Shown here piece after piece: positions 53,239-62,400 of a stretch of 64,000 nucleotides of DNA. Within the stretch, counting starts at the first letter, position 1; the number at the start of each line of letters is the position of its first letter. Location: contig NZ_PHRF01000020.1 of assembly GCF_004151105.1 (NCBI RefSeq), positions 1 to 64,000 on the forward strand. The letters are read 5' to 3'. Source of the stretch: Streptomyces sp. L-9-10 (GTDB taxonomy: Bacteria; Actinomycetota; Actinomycetes; Streptomycetales; Streptomycetaceae). A program made the position numbers and the translations under genes. Below the pieces are notes generated by a model. It saw nothing but the letters and a program-made list of their open reading frames with translations. It was not told the origin of the DNA and did no database searches.

Positions 53239-53565
53239 CGCCGTCCGGCGGGGGCGGGGGGTGCGGGGTGCGGTCGCCGGGTTGCGGTTGCGTTGTCGTG
53301 GGCCGGGCGCCGGGGCCTCCGGAGGCGCATGTCCGGACGGCATGATGTACGGCGCGACTCCGGCCAGTCGATGGTTCGGGCGTCCGTGCGCCGTACGGGG
53401 GTCCGGGGGTGTCCCCCCGGGAAAGCACAGCATGCAGTCCCGGACGCGAGCCCCGGAGCACACCCCGGCAACAACCCGCACCCGGACCACCGGCACCAGC
53501 CAAAGACAAACGCCCCCGGCAACAACCCGCACACGAAAACCGGCCCCAGCCAAAGACGAACCCCC
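53239..53565 (-). repeat. Modular intergenic repeat, copy C (M-core-R arrangement) plus 51-bp duplication
   Basis: From the + strand left end: the R tail and GGAGGCGCATGTCCGGAC (53321-53338), then CATGATGTAC, a core GGCGCGACTCCGGCC...CGTCCGTGCGCC in the orientation of copy A, then module M from GTAC at 53393, almost identical to copy B. Relative to copy B the core is inverted with respect to M. M then runs into a tandem duplication with period 51 bp (CCCGGCAACAACCCGCAC at 53464 and 53515). Fills the gap between convergent helR and cutC. Confidence 0.8.
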
Positions 53566-53589
53566 CGGACGCCCCCCCGCCGGAAGGCG

Positions 53590-54294
53590 CTACGCGTCGA
53601 TGACGTCGCGCCACCCCCGTACCGCCTCCGCCGATACCGATCCCCCCCAGCCCCCCAACCTCGCCGCGCCCCCGATGTGGAACGCGTCCACCCGCGCCGC
53701 CAGCAGCGCCCCCACGTGGTCCAGCCGCAGTCCGCCGCCCACCATCAGCCGCGCCCCGTACCCCGGTTCCCCCCGCGCCCCGGCCTCCGACTCCGCCAGC
53801 AGCGTTGGCAGCCCGTCGTCCACGCCCGCCGCCGAGCCCGCCGTGAGGTACGTGTCCAGGCCCGGCAGATCCGCCAGTTGCTTGCGGAGCGCGTCCCGGT
53901 CGGCCGCGCGGTCGATCGCCCGGTGGAAGGTCCACCGGCAGCCGTCCAGCTCCGCGATCAGGCGTTCCACCGTGACCAGGTCCGGCGTCCCGTCCGCGTC
54001 GAGGAAGCCGAGGACGAACTCGTCCGCCCCCTCCGCCCGCAGCCCCCGCGCCACCTCGGCCAGGGCGTCCGCGCCTCCCGGCTCGCCCACCGCGAATCCG
54101 TCGGCCAGCCGCAGCATCACCCTCAGCGGGATGTCGACGGCGGCCCGGATCTTCGCGAAGGTCTCGCGGGGTGGGGTCAGCCCGTCCGCCGCCATGTCGG
54201 TGACGAGTTCAAGGCGGTCCGCGCCTCCGTTCCGGGCGGCGACCGCGTCCTCCGCGTCGAGAGCGATCACCTCCAGGAGTGCACGCTTACTCAT
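53590..54294 (-). CDS. cutC: CutC family protein (copper homeostasis-associated)
   Basis: 234 residues, TIM-barrel CutC family. LLEVIALDAEDAVAARNGGA, DRLELVTDMAADGLTPP, RVMLR, TFHRAIDRAADRDAL and MVGGGLRLDHVGAL are family motifs in order. Slightly short at the C-terminus but complete. Copper binding in this family is debated. It lies divergent from the copper ATPase gene, which supports a copper-related expression link. RBS GAGG precedes ATG. Confidence 0.9.
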   Translation of the reverse strand: MSKRALLEVIALDAEDAVAARNGGADRLELVTDMAADGLTPPRETFAKIRAAVDIPLRVMLRLADGFAVGEPGGADALAEVARGLRAEGADEFVLGFLDADGTPDLVTVERLIAELDGCRWTFHRAIDRAADRDALRKQLADLPGLDTYLTAGSAAGVDDGLPTLLAESEAGARGEPGYGARLMVGGGLRLDHVGALLAARVDAFHIGGAARLGGWGGSVSAEAVRGWRDVIDA

Positions 54295-54349
54295 GGGACC
54301 TCATTCATACGTATGCCGGCGGGTCAGGGACATGACTGGACAGGACCCC

Positions 54350-54371
54350 GATATAGGTCTAGTCCAATATC
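54350..54371. promoter_or_regulatory. GntR-type inverted repeat upstream of cutC (dre-like)
   Basis: A 22-bp inverted repeat centred on CTAG: GATATAGGTCTAG followed by TCCAATATC, 18 of 22 positions symmetric. The centre AGGTCTAGTCCA differs from the DasR site core TGGTCTAGACCA at two positions. It is 56 bp upstream of the cutC start, so a GntR-family regulator, possibly DasR, may act there. Binding is inferred. Confidence 0.5.
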
Positions 54372-54424
54372 CCAGCCTACGGGGCCCTCCCGCCCGCGCG
54401 CATCAGCGCATCCACGGACATCCC

Positions 54425-54482
54425 TTGCGTTACATACCCCATGGGGGTATAGATAGAGGAGTGAGATACCCCTAGGGGGTAG
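54425..54482 (+). promoter_or_regulatory. copA promoter with two CsoR operators
   Basis: -35 TTGCGT (54425-54430) and -10 TATAGA (54448-54453) with 17-bp spacing. A perfect palindrome ATACCCC-ATG-GGGGTAT (54434-54450) fills the spacer, and a second ATACCCC-TAG-GGGGTA (54466-54481) lies just after the expected start point, 32 bp apart. These match the CsoR box type (TACCCC/GGGGTA). Copper-free CsoR would occlude the promoter and block early elongation. Confidence 0.85.
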
Positions 54483-54483
54483 G

Positions 54484-56826
54484 ATGAACATTGTCGAGGA
54501 GAAGGAGCCGTCAGCCATGAGCCCCACACGGACCACCGCCGGCACAGCCGCCGAAGTCGAGCTCATGATCGGCGGTATGACCTGCGCATCCTGCGCGGCG
54601 CGGATCGAGAAGAAGCTGAACCGGATGGACGGGGTCGAGGCCACCGTCAATTACGCCACCGAAAAGGCCAAGGTCAGCTACCGGGGCCAGGACGTCGCGG
54701 TCGAGGATCTGATCGCCACCGTCGAAGCCACCGGCTACAGCGCCACCCGGCCGGCACCCGCACCCGTACTCGTCCCGGCGGACACCGACACCGTCGGCAC
54801 CCCGGGCGAGACGGACGCGACCGCCACGACGGACACCGCCAGAGACCCCGCCGACGTGACACTGCGGCAGCGGCTGATCACCGCCGTCCTCCTGTCCGTC
54901 CCCGTGATCGCGATGGCGATGATCCCCGCCCTCCAGTTCGAGTACTGGCAGTGGCTCTCGCTCACCCTCGCCGCCCCCGTCGTCACGTACGCCGCCTGGC
55001 CCTTCCACCGCGCGGCCTGGGCCAACGCCCGCCACGGCGCCGCCACCATGGACACCCTGATCTCGGTCGGCGTCTCGGCCGCGTTCCTCTGGTCCCTGTG
55101 GGCCCTGTTCTTCGGTCACGCCGGCATGCCCGGCATGACCCACCCCTTCGAGCTGACCGTCGCCCGCACCGACGGCGCGAGCAACATCTATCTCGAAGCC
55201 GCCGCCGGCGTCACCGCGTTCATCCTGGCCGGCCGCTACTTCGAAGCCCGCTCGAAGCGCAAGGCCGGTGCCGCCCTGCGCGCCCTGCTCGAACTCGGTG
55301 CCAAGGAAGTCACCGTCCTGCGCGACGGCGGCGAGGTGACCATCCCCACCGCGCGGCTACGGACCGGTGATCACTTCCTCGTCCGGCCCGGCGAGAAGAT
55401 CGCCACCGACGGCACGGTCATCGACGGCTCGTCCGCCATCGACGCCTCCATGCTCACCGGCGAGTCCGTCCCCGTGGAGGTCACCGCCGGGGACCCCGTC
55501 ACCGGTGCCACCCTCAACGCCGGGGGCCGTCTCGTCGTCGAAGCCACCCGCGTCGGCGCCGACACCCAGCTCGCCCGCATGGCCCGCATGGTCGAGGACG
55601 CCCAGAACGGCAAGGCCGCCGCCCAGCGCCTCGCCGACCGGATCTCCGCCGTCTTCGTCCCCTTCGTCATCCTGCTGGCCCTGGCCACCCTCGGCTTCTG
55701 GCTCCTCACCGGCGCCGGACTCACGGCCGCCTTCACCGCCGCCGTCGCCGTCCTGATCATCGCCTGCCCCTGCGCCCTCGGCCTGGCCACCCCGACCGCC
55801 CTCATGGTCGGCACCGGCCGCGGCGCCCAGCTCGGCATCCTCATCAAGGGCCCCGAAGTCCTCGAATCCACCCGCCGCGCCGACACCATCGTCCTGGACA
55901 AGACCGGCACCGTCACCACCGGCCACATGACCCTCCTCGCCACCCACACCGCCACCGGCACCACCGAGACCGAGGTGCTGCGGCTGGCGGGCGCGCTGGA
56001 GCACGCCTCCGAACACCCCATCGCCCAGGCCGTCGCCACCGGTGCCGCCGAGCGGATCGGTACGCTCCCCACGCCCGAGGACTTCGCCAACGTCCCGGGC
56101 CTCGGCGTCCAGGGCGTCGTGGACGGCCACGCCGTCCTCGTCGGCCGCGCGAAGCTGCTCGCCGAGTGGGAGATCCGTCTCCCCGAGGACCTGGAGCGCG
56201 CGAAGGAGGCGGCCGAGGCCGCCGGACGCACCGCCATCGCCGTCGCGTGGGACGGAGAGGCACGCGCCGTTCTCGAAGTCGCCGACGCCGTCAAGGACAC
56301 CAGCCCCGAGGCCATCCGCCGACTGCGCGCCCTCGGTCTCACGCCGCTGCTCCTGACCGGCGACAACCAGGCCGTCGCCCACGCCGTCGCCAAGGAAGTC
56401 GGGATCGACCCCGAGCAGGTCATCGCCGACGTCATGCCCGAGGACAAGGTCGACGTCGTCAAGCGGCTCCAGGCGGAGGGCCGGTCCGTCGCGATGGTCG
56501 GGGACGGGGTCAACGACGCCGCCGCACTCGCCCAGGCCGACCTCGGACTCGCCATGGGCACCGGCACCGACGCCGCCATCGAAGCGGGCGACCTCACCCT
56601 CGTCCGCGGTGATCTGCGCGTCGCCGCCGACGCCATCCGGCTCGCCCGCCGCACGCTCACCACCATCCGCGTCAACCTCTTCTGGGCCTTCGCCTACAAC
56701 GTCGCCGCGCTCCCGCTCGCCGCCGCCGGACTCCTCAACCCCATGATCGCCGGCGCCGCCATGGCCTTCTCCTCCGTCTTCGTCGTCGGCAACAGCCTCC
56801 GGCTCCGCGGATTCAAGGCCGTGTGA
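54484..56826 (+). CDS. copA: Copper-exporting P1B-type ATPase
   Basis: 780 residues from ATG 54484, or 769 from ATG 54517 ([16 protein letters not shown]), which has AAGGAG nine bases upstream and is my preferred start. One N-terminal HMA domain with [12 protein letters not shown], eight membrane helices, phosphatase loop [10 protein letters not shown], membrane CPC motif [17 protein letters not shown], phosphorylation site [22 protein letters not shown] and [16 protein letters not shown]. Exports Cu(I) from the cytoplasm. No CopZ chaperone or csoR gene is adjacent, so the repressor acts in trans. Confidence 0.95.
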   Translation: MNIVEEKEPSAMSPTRTTAGTAAEVELMIGGMTCASCAARIEKKLNRMDGVEATVNYATEKAKVSYRGQDVAVEDLIATVEATGYSATRPAPAPVLVPADTDTVGTPGETDATATTDTARDPADVTLRQRLITAVLLSVPVIAMAMIPALQFEYWQWLSLTLAAPVVTYAAWPFHRAAWANARHGAATMDTLISVGVSAAFLWSLWALFFGHAGMPGMTHPFELTVARTDGASNIYLEAAAGVTAFILAGRYFEARSKRKAGAALRALLELGAKEVTVLRDGGEVTIPTARLRTGDHFLVRPGEKIATDGTVIDGSSAIDASMLTGESVPVEVTAGDPVTGATLNAGGRLVVEATRVGADTQLARMARMVEDAQNGKAAAQRLADRISAVFVPFVILLALATLGFWLLTGAGLTAAFTAAVAVLIIACPCALGLATPTALMVGTGRGAQLGILIKGPEVLESTRRADTIVLDKTGTVTTGHMTLLATHTATGTTETEVLRLAGALEHASEHPIAQAVATGAAERIGTLPTPEDFANVPGLGVQGVVDGHAVLVGRAKLLAEWEIRLPEDLERAKEAAEAAGRTAIAVAWDGEARAVLEVADAVKDTSPEAIRRLRALGLTPLLLTGDNQAVAHAVAKEVGIDPEQVIADVMPEDKVDVVKRLQAEGRSVAMVGDGVNDAAALAQADLGLAMGTGTDAAIEAGDLTLVRGDLRVAADAIRLARRTLTTIRVNLFWAFAYNVAALPLAAAGLLNPMIAGAAMAFSSVFVVGNSLRLRGFKAV

Positions 56827-56859
56827 CCCCGCGCGCGGCAGCCGCGCGACGACGGCACC

Positions 56860-56897
56860 GAGCCGGGCCCCGGAACCCCCGTTCCGCGGCCCGGCTC
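56860..56897 (+). terminator. Hairpin after copA
   Basis: GAGCCGGGCC (56860-56869) pairs with GGCCCGGCTC (56888-56897), with inner GGAAC/GTTCC extending the stem. It lies 33 bp after copA and 12 bp before the next start, so it may also attenuate the HD gene. Confidence 0.65.
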
Positions 56898-56909
56898 TAT
56901 CGTCGTCCC

Positions 56910-57605
56910 ATGCCCGTACCTGATCTGCGCAGCCGGTTCGTGACCACGCTCCTCGCACTCCGGGAGGGAACCGGGAAAGCCGGAGAAGCCAGGGAAGCCG
57001 GGGAAGCCGGGCGGGGCGAGGGCCCCGACCCGTACGCGTACGCCGACCGCCTCCTCGCCCGCTGGGCCGAGCCCCAGCGCCGCTACCACACCACCGATCA
57101 TCTGCTCGCCGTCCTGGACCACATCGACACGCTCGCCGAGTACGCCGACGACCCCGACGTCGTACGTCTCGCCGCCTGGTTCCACGACGCCGTCTACCAG
57201 CCCGACCGCTCCGAGAACGAGGAGCGCTCCGCCCGCCTCGCCGAACGCGCCCTTCCCGAGGCCGGGCTGAGCGACGACCGTACGCGCGAGGTCGCCCGGC
57301 TCGTCCGCCTCACCACCACCCATGCCGCCGCGCCCGGCGACCGCGACGGCGCCGTCCTGTGCGACGCGGACCTCGCCGTCCTGGCGGGCGGCCCGGAGGC
57401 GTACGCGGCCTACACCACGGCGGTACGGGAGGAGTACGGCTTCGTCCCCGACGACGCGTTCCGCACCGGCAGGGCCGCCGTACTGGAACAGCTGCTCGGC
57501 CTGCCCGCGCTGTTCCGTACCCCCTACGGCGCGCGCGAGTGGGAGGCGCGCGCCCGCGCGAACCTGGCCGACGAACTGCGCGGCCTCACCCGTCTCACCA
57601 GCTGA
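56910..57605 (+). CDS. HD domain phosphohydrolase-like protein
   Basis: 231 residues from ATG 56910. Family of predicted metal-dependent HD proteins: RYHTTDHLLAVLDHID, LAAWFHDAVYQPDRSENEER (the HD pair), TTTHAAAPGDRDG and LCDADLAVLAGGPEAYAAYT (late metal Asp). Likely acts on a nucleotide or small phosphate ester. Residues 22-33 (GKAGEAREAGEAG) are encoded by GGGAAGCCG repeats, a local expansion. Between copA and an MFS gene without obvious operon ties. Confidence 0.85.
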   Translation: MPVPDLRSRFVTTLLALREGTGKAGEAREAGEAGRGEGPDPYAYADRLLARWAEPQRRYHTTDHLLAVLDHIDTLAEYADDPDVVRLAAWFHDAVYQPDRSENEERSARLAERALPEAGLSDDRTREVARLVRLTTTHAAAPGDRDGAVLCDADLAVLAGGPEAYAAYTTAVREEYGFVPDDAFRTGRAAVLEQLLGLPALFRTPYGAREWEARARANLADELRGLTRLTS

Positions 57606-57657
57606 GAGCCGACGCTCCGCCGGAATGTAACGGCCGATACGACCGTTGGCACCTGTC

Positions 57658-59004
57658 ATGCCCGACTCCGCCGATTCCCCGCCGCCGAAGCCGACGCCAA
57701 AGTCGATGTCGAAGCCGATACCGAAGCCGATGTCGAAGCCGCTCTCGTCCCCGGCCCGGACCCCCGCACCCGCCCGTATGCCGCTCGCCGTCTACATCCT
57801 CGGCCTCTCCGTCTTCGCTCTCGGCACGAGCGAGTTCATGCTCTCCGGCCTGCTGCCGCCCCTCGCCGACGACATGAACGTCTCCATCCCCACGGCCGGG
57901 CTCCTGATATCCGCCTTCGCGATCGGCATGGTCGTGGGCGCGCCCCTGCTCGCCGTCGCCACTCTGCGCCTCCCCCGCCGCACCACACTCATCGCCCTGA
58001 TCTCGGTCTTCGGCCTCGGCCAGGTCGCGGGCGCCCTCGCCCCGACGTACGAGATCCTCTTCGCGTCCCGCGTCATCAGCGCGTTCGCCTGCGCCGGGTT
58101 CTGGGCGGTCGGCGCGGCCGTCGCCATCGCGATGGTCCCGCACACCGCGCGCGCCCGCGCGATGGCCGTCATGATCGGCGGGCTCTCCATCGCGAACGTC
58201 CTCGGCGTCCCGGTCGGCGCGTTCCTCGGCGAACACCTCGGCTGGCGCTCGGCGTTCTGGGCGGTCGGCGCGGCTTCCGCGGTCGCGCTCGTCGGTGTCG
58301 TCACACTCATCCCGCGCATCCCGCTCCCCGCCGAGAAGCCCCAGCTCAAGCGGGAGTTGACCATCTACCGCGACCGTCAGGTCTGGCTCTCGATCGCCGT
58401 GACCGCGCTCGCGGCGGGCGGTGTCTTCTGCGCGTTCTCGTATCTCGCCCCGCTGCTCACGGACGTGGCCGGGCTGGACAGCGGCTGGGTGCCGACCGTG
58501 CTGGCGCTCTTCGGTGTCGGCGCGCTGGTCGGTACGGCGCTCGGCGGCCGGTTCGCGGACGCGCATCTCTTCGGTGTCATGATCAGCGGCGTCACCGCGT
58601 CGACGGTCCTGCTCGCCCTGCTGGCGCTCACCGCCTCGCACCCGGCCGCCGTCATCACGCTGGCCTTCCTGCTGGGCGTCTCGGCGTTCTTCACGGCCCC
58701 GGCCCTCAACGCCCGTATGTTCAACATCGCCGCCGCGGCCCCCACCCTCGCGGGCGCCACCACCACCGCCGCCTTCAACCTCGGCAACACCGGCGGTCCC
58801 TGGCTCGGCGGCACGGTCATCGACGCGGACTTCGGCTTCGCCTCGACGGCCTGGGCGGGCGCGGCGATGACGGTCGTCGCGATCGGCCTGGCGGCGCTCT
58901 CGCTGCGCTACCACCGCGCGACGACGGGCAGCCGGGTGGTCGCGGGCTCGCTCGTGGCCTCGTCGGCCGAGCCGGCCGAGTCCGCCGCCACCGCCGACCG
59001 CTGA
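57658..59004 (+). CDS. MFS exporter of the Cmx/CmlR chloramphenicol type
   Basis: 448 residues from ATG 57658. The first 40 residues are KPxPKSM-type repeats encoded by CCGAAGCCGATGTCGAAG units; the conserved protein begins MPLAVYILGLSVFALGTSEF, so ATG 57778 is an alternative start. Twelve helices; GTSEFMLSGLLPPLADDMNV, RVISAFACAGFWAVGAAVAI and NVLGVPVGAFLGEHLGWRSA match streptomycete chloramphenicol-resistance exporters of the DHA1 group. Substrate in this strain not shown; arabinose-efflux-like annotation is the generic alternative. Confidence 0.85.
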   Translation: MPDSADSPPPKPTPKSMSKPIPKPMSKPLSSPARTPAPARMPLAVYILGLSVFALGTSEFMLSGLLPPLADDMNVSIPTAGLLISAFAIGMVVGAPLLAVATLRLPRRTTLIALISVFGLGQVAGALAPTYEILFASRVISAFACAGFWAVGAAVAIAMVPHTARARAMAVMIGGLSIANVLGVPVGAFLGEHLGWRSAFWAVGAASAVALVGVVTLIPRIPLPAEKPQLKRELTIYRDRQVWLSIAVTALAAGGVFCAFSYLAPLLTDVAGLDSGWVPTVLALFGVGALVGTALGGRFADAHLFGVMISGVTASTVLLALLALTASHPAAVITLAFLLGVSAFFTAPALNARMFNIAAAAPTLAGATTTAAFNLGNTGGPWLGGTVIDADFGFASTAWAGAAMTVVAIGLAALSLRYHRATTGSRVVAGSLVASSAEPAESAATADR

Positions 59005-59058
59005 CAGAGGACCGCCGCCGGACGACCGCTGACGGACGACGATCACACCGCTGCCGTC

Positions 59059-59070
59059 TGTTACGTAACA
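59059..59070. promoter_or_regulatory. TGTTACGTAACA palindrome upstream of the caspase operon
   Basis: A perfect 12-bp palindrome TGTTACGTAACA, 68 bp upstream of the first gene of the conflict operon, in an otherwise GC-rich 133-bp spacer. TAGAGT at 59095-59100 could be a -10. This palindrome is a plausible operator for a dimeric regulator; none is identified. Confidence 0.5.
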
Positions 59071-59137
59071 CTCCCCACGCCCCCCTCGGCAATCTAGAGT
59101 TGAGGCACCATCAGCTTCAGGGGGCGGAGAAACCGGG

Positions 59138-59485
59138 ATGTCGCAGCACGCGCCGGACGGGACCGAGGGACAGACGCTGCCGTTCTGGGTCGACGTCGTC
59201 GAGGAAGAGGGCGACGAGGGCAACGCCATGGGCGGCCTCTTCCGGCACGACGGCGAGGCCGTCCTGCGCTCGGTCCCCCTCGGCCCCCTCCGCAAGAATC
59301 TCGCCGACACGGTCGACGCCCTCCAGAAGGTCTTCGAGGAGGTCGCCGACCGCGGCGGCGCGCTCCCGCTCGCCGAGGCCCAGCTCTCCTTCCAGGTCAC
59401 CGCCACCGGCGGCATCCAGCTCATCGGCAGTGGCCAGGTGCAGGGGACCCGCGGTCTGACTCTGACGTTCAAGCGCCCGTCGTAG
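59138..59485 (+). CDS. Small peptidase-co-occurring protein (Pepco / CU044_2847-Trypco1-like)
   Basis: 115 residues, GGAG eight bases before ATG. N-terminal LPFWVDVVEEEGDEGN, then a helix RKNLADTVDALQKVFEEVAD, then two beta-hairpins AQLSFQVTATGGIQLIGSGQ and GTRGLTLTFK. This pattern (helix followed by a beta sheet ending in LTLTF) is that of the small partner families reported with trypsin/caspase effectors in actinobacterial conflict systems. I cannot tell which of the named families it belongs to. It is 7 bp from the caspase gene and surely cotranscribed; probably an adaptor or regulator of the peptidase. Confidence 0.6.
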   Translation: MSQHAPDGTEGQTLPFWVDVVEEEGDEGNAMGGLFRHDGEAVLRSVPLGPLRKNLADTVDALQKVFEEVADRGGALPLAEAQLSFQVTATGGIQLIGSGQVQGTRGLTLTFKRPS

Positions 59486-59492
59486 CGGCTCC

Positions 59493-62400
59493 ATGCCACG
59501 TCACAAGGCTCTCCTCATCGGAGCCAGCGAGTACGACGACGAGACGATCCGCTCGCTGCCCTTCGTCCGCGACGACCTCCAGCGGCTGGAGGGCGCGCTC
59601 TCCGACCGCGGGTTCCGCCCGGTGGAGATCGCCGAGTCCCAGCGCGGCATCACCCCGAACGCCGTCAACCGCCACGTCCTGCGCTTCCTGCGCGAGGCCG
59701 GCCGCGGCGACACCCTGTTCGTCATGCTCAGCGGCCACGGGGTGCACTTCGACGGCCGGGACTATCTCGTCCCGGAGGACGCCTACTACGAGAGCGAGCC
59801 GTTCGCCGAGAGCTGCGTCGAGATCGGCTGGCAGAAGGAGCTGGAGGATTCCCCCGCCGGCCAGGTGGTCTTCCTCATCGACGCCTGCCGCGAAGGGTCG
59901 GCCCGCCGGACCAAGGCCCCCACCAGGATGCCCGGTTGGGAACGCCCCAAGATCGCCGCGACGCTGCGCCGCAAGGTCGCGTACGTGTACGCGTGCTCCA
60001 AGGCCCAGTACGCGCTGTACGTGGACGAGTCCGAAGCCGTACTCCCCCAGCACGCCGACGCCGCCGGCACCCAGCCGAAGGACTCGTTCAGTCTCTTCTC
60101 CCGCGCCGTCTCGGACGTCGTGTCGGCCGTGCCGCACACCCTGCACATGGGCGAGTTCCTGGACGAGGTGCAGCGCCGGGTGACCGCACTGCACACCGCG
60201 TACGGCAAGACGCAGCCGGTCCAGCGGGTCAGGGCCGAGACCGACATCCCCTGGCAGGAGTTCACGGTCCTGCCGGGCCCCGCCCGGGACGCCGCCGAAC
60301 ATCCCTGGGTACGCGGCACCGCCACCCACCCCGCATGGGAACGGACCACCCCCGGCGTCGCCCGCGAGGCGCTCAAGGACGTCTGCGCCACCCTCGCCGC
60401 CCGGCTCGCCGAGGGGTACGAGACGGCGGCGGCCACACTGCGGGACGACCCGTGGCACGACGCGGAGCTGGCCAAGCGCGCCCAGGACCGGCTGGGCTTT
60501 CTCACCGGGCGGCTGGCGGCCGGTGCGGAACTCTCCCCGACCGAAGGCGCGTTGACGGTCCTGCTGCCCCTGCTCGGCCAGGCGTTCTGGACGCACGAAG
60601 CGGCCCAGCGGGCGCCGGTGGTCACCGCGGGACCGGCCGACCAGCCCACCCCCGAGCGCGACCGCTTCGGCAAGTTCGCCCAGGGGTTCCCCCGCCTCCA
60701 GCGCCGGCTGCGCACCCTGGAGCAGCGCGGCGTCTCGGACGGATCGGCCGAACGCATCCGCTGGTGGCTGTTCCACCGCTGGCTCATCCGGCAGCCCGAG
60801 CTGTACGCGTCCCAGACCCTGAAGACTCTGCTCGGCCCGCCGCCGGGCGGCACGCGGTGCCCGGAGTGGGTGACGGAAGCCCTGTCCGGGGAGCGGTTCA
60901 TGCGCTTCCTCCAGGAGCTGCGGGCGGCGCCGTTCGCCGTACCCCGCCACACCCCCGGCCGGCCGGGCGACCAGCGCGACGGCGACTGCGACGTCATCGC
61001 CGCCAGTACGAGGGACGAGCACGAGGTACGCGAATCCCTCGTCGCGTCCCTCGCCAAGGCCGCCCAGGCGTTCGCCGTGGACGCGGTGGACCTGCCGGAG
61101 ATCCTCGTCGAGCACATCGGCATCTCCGACAGCGTGGACCTCGGCGATCTGCTGACGACGATCCGCGGCTCCGACTGGCGCACCTCGGGGCTCGGCCGCT
61201 CCCTGAACGCGGTCTGCGGGCATCCGGCCGTCCAGATCGCCCTGCGCGAGCACGCCCGCCGGGTGGACGGACTGCTGCGCGACATCAACCGGACGTCGGC
61301 GCTCGCCCCGCTCCGCTCCCTGCCCCCGTACGCCGACGCCGACCGCGTCAGGCTCGGCGGCAACACCCCCACGCATCTGGCCGACGGCATCCGCTTCCAG
61401 CTCGCCGAGGACCGGGTGCAGGAGCTGCTGATGGGCGAGGAGCTGTACGGCGAACGCGAGCTGGCGATCCGGGAGCTGTACCAGAACGCGCTGGACGCCG
61501 TCCGCTACCGGGACCGCCGTACGGAATACCTGCGCCGGACCCGTGAAGCCGACCGGACGGGCGAGATGCCCACGCGGTGGGACGGCCTCATCGAGTTCGT
61601 CCAGAAGGCCGACGCCCAGGGCCGCCCGTACCTGGAGTGCCGGGACAACGGCGTCGGCATGGGCCTCGACGAGCTGCGCGACGTCTTCTCCCAGGGCGGC
61701 GCCCGCTTCGTCGACCTGCCGGAGTACATCGAGGAGCAGACGGCCTGGGCGGAGCTGGGCGAACCCCGCATCGAGCTGCACCCCAACAGCCGTTTCGGCA
61801 TCGGTGTGCTGAGCTACTTCATGCTCGCGGACGAGATCGAGGTGACGACGTGCCGCATGGCCCGCGACGGCCGCCCCGGCAACAAGTACCAGGTGAAGAT
61901 CGCGGGCCCGGGAAACCTGTTCCGCGTCGACGACCTGGGGCCGGGCACGGACTCCGGCACGACGGTGCGGCTGCTGCTGACCGACCACAAGGAGCGCGTG
62001 TCCTGCGTGGACACCTTGCAGCGCGTGCTGTGGCTTGCTCCGTACCGTACGACCGCCGAGCACGGCTCACGGCGGCACGAGTGGGAGCCGGGACAGCTCT
62101 CGCTCAGCGGTCCCGAGCTGTCGTGGATGGACGACTCGGAGATGTTCCTGCGCTCGGGGGCCTGTTATCCGTCGGGGATCTCGGACGTGTGGTGGGTGGA
62201 CGGCACGGGACAATTCCTTGCGGACGGTCTGTTCGCGGAGACCCCGCAGTACGGCCAAGTGCACGGCGCCAAGGGCCCCTACGGAACGGTGATCAATCTC
62301 CAGGGTGAGTATCAGCCGGAGCTGAGCGTCGACCGGAGGAAGATCCGTTCCAAGGACGACGACCACGTCAAGGCGGTGTTGAGCGAGGCACTGCCCACCC

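Noticed and set aside
52421..53935. 504-residue frame spanning helR, repeat C and cutC
   Set aside because: Pro/Arg/Thr-rich, crosses three unrelated features and contains no recognisable domain.
59469..62063. 864-residue open frame opposite the caspase gene
   Set aside because: Antisense shadow; the plus strand encodes the caspase dyad and ATPase motifs in one continuous frame.
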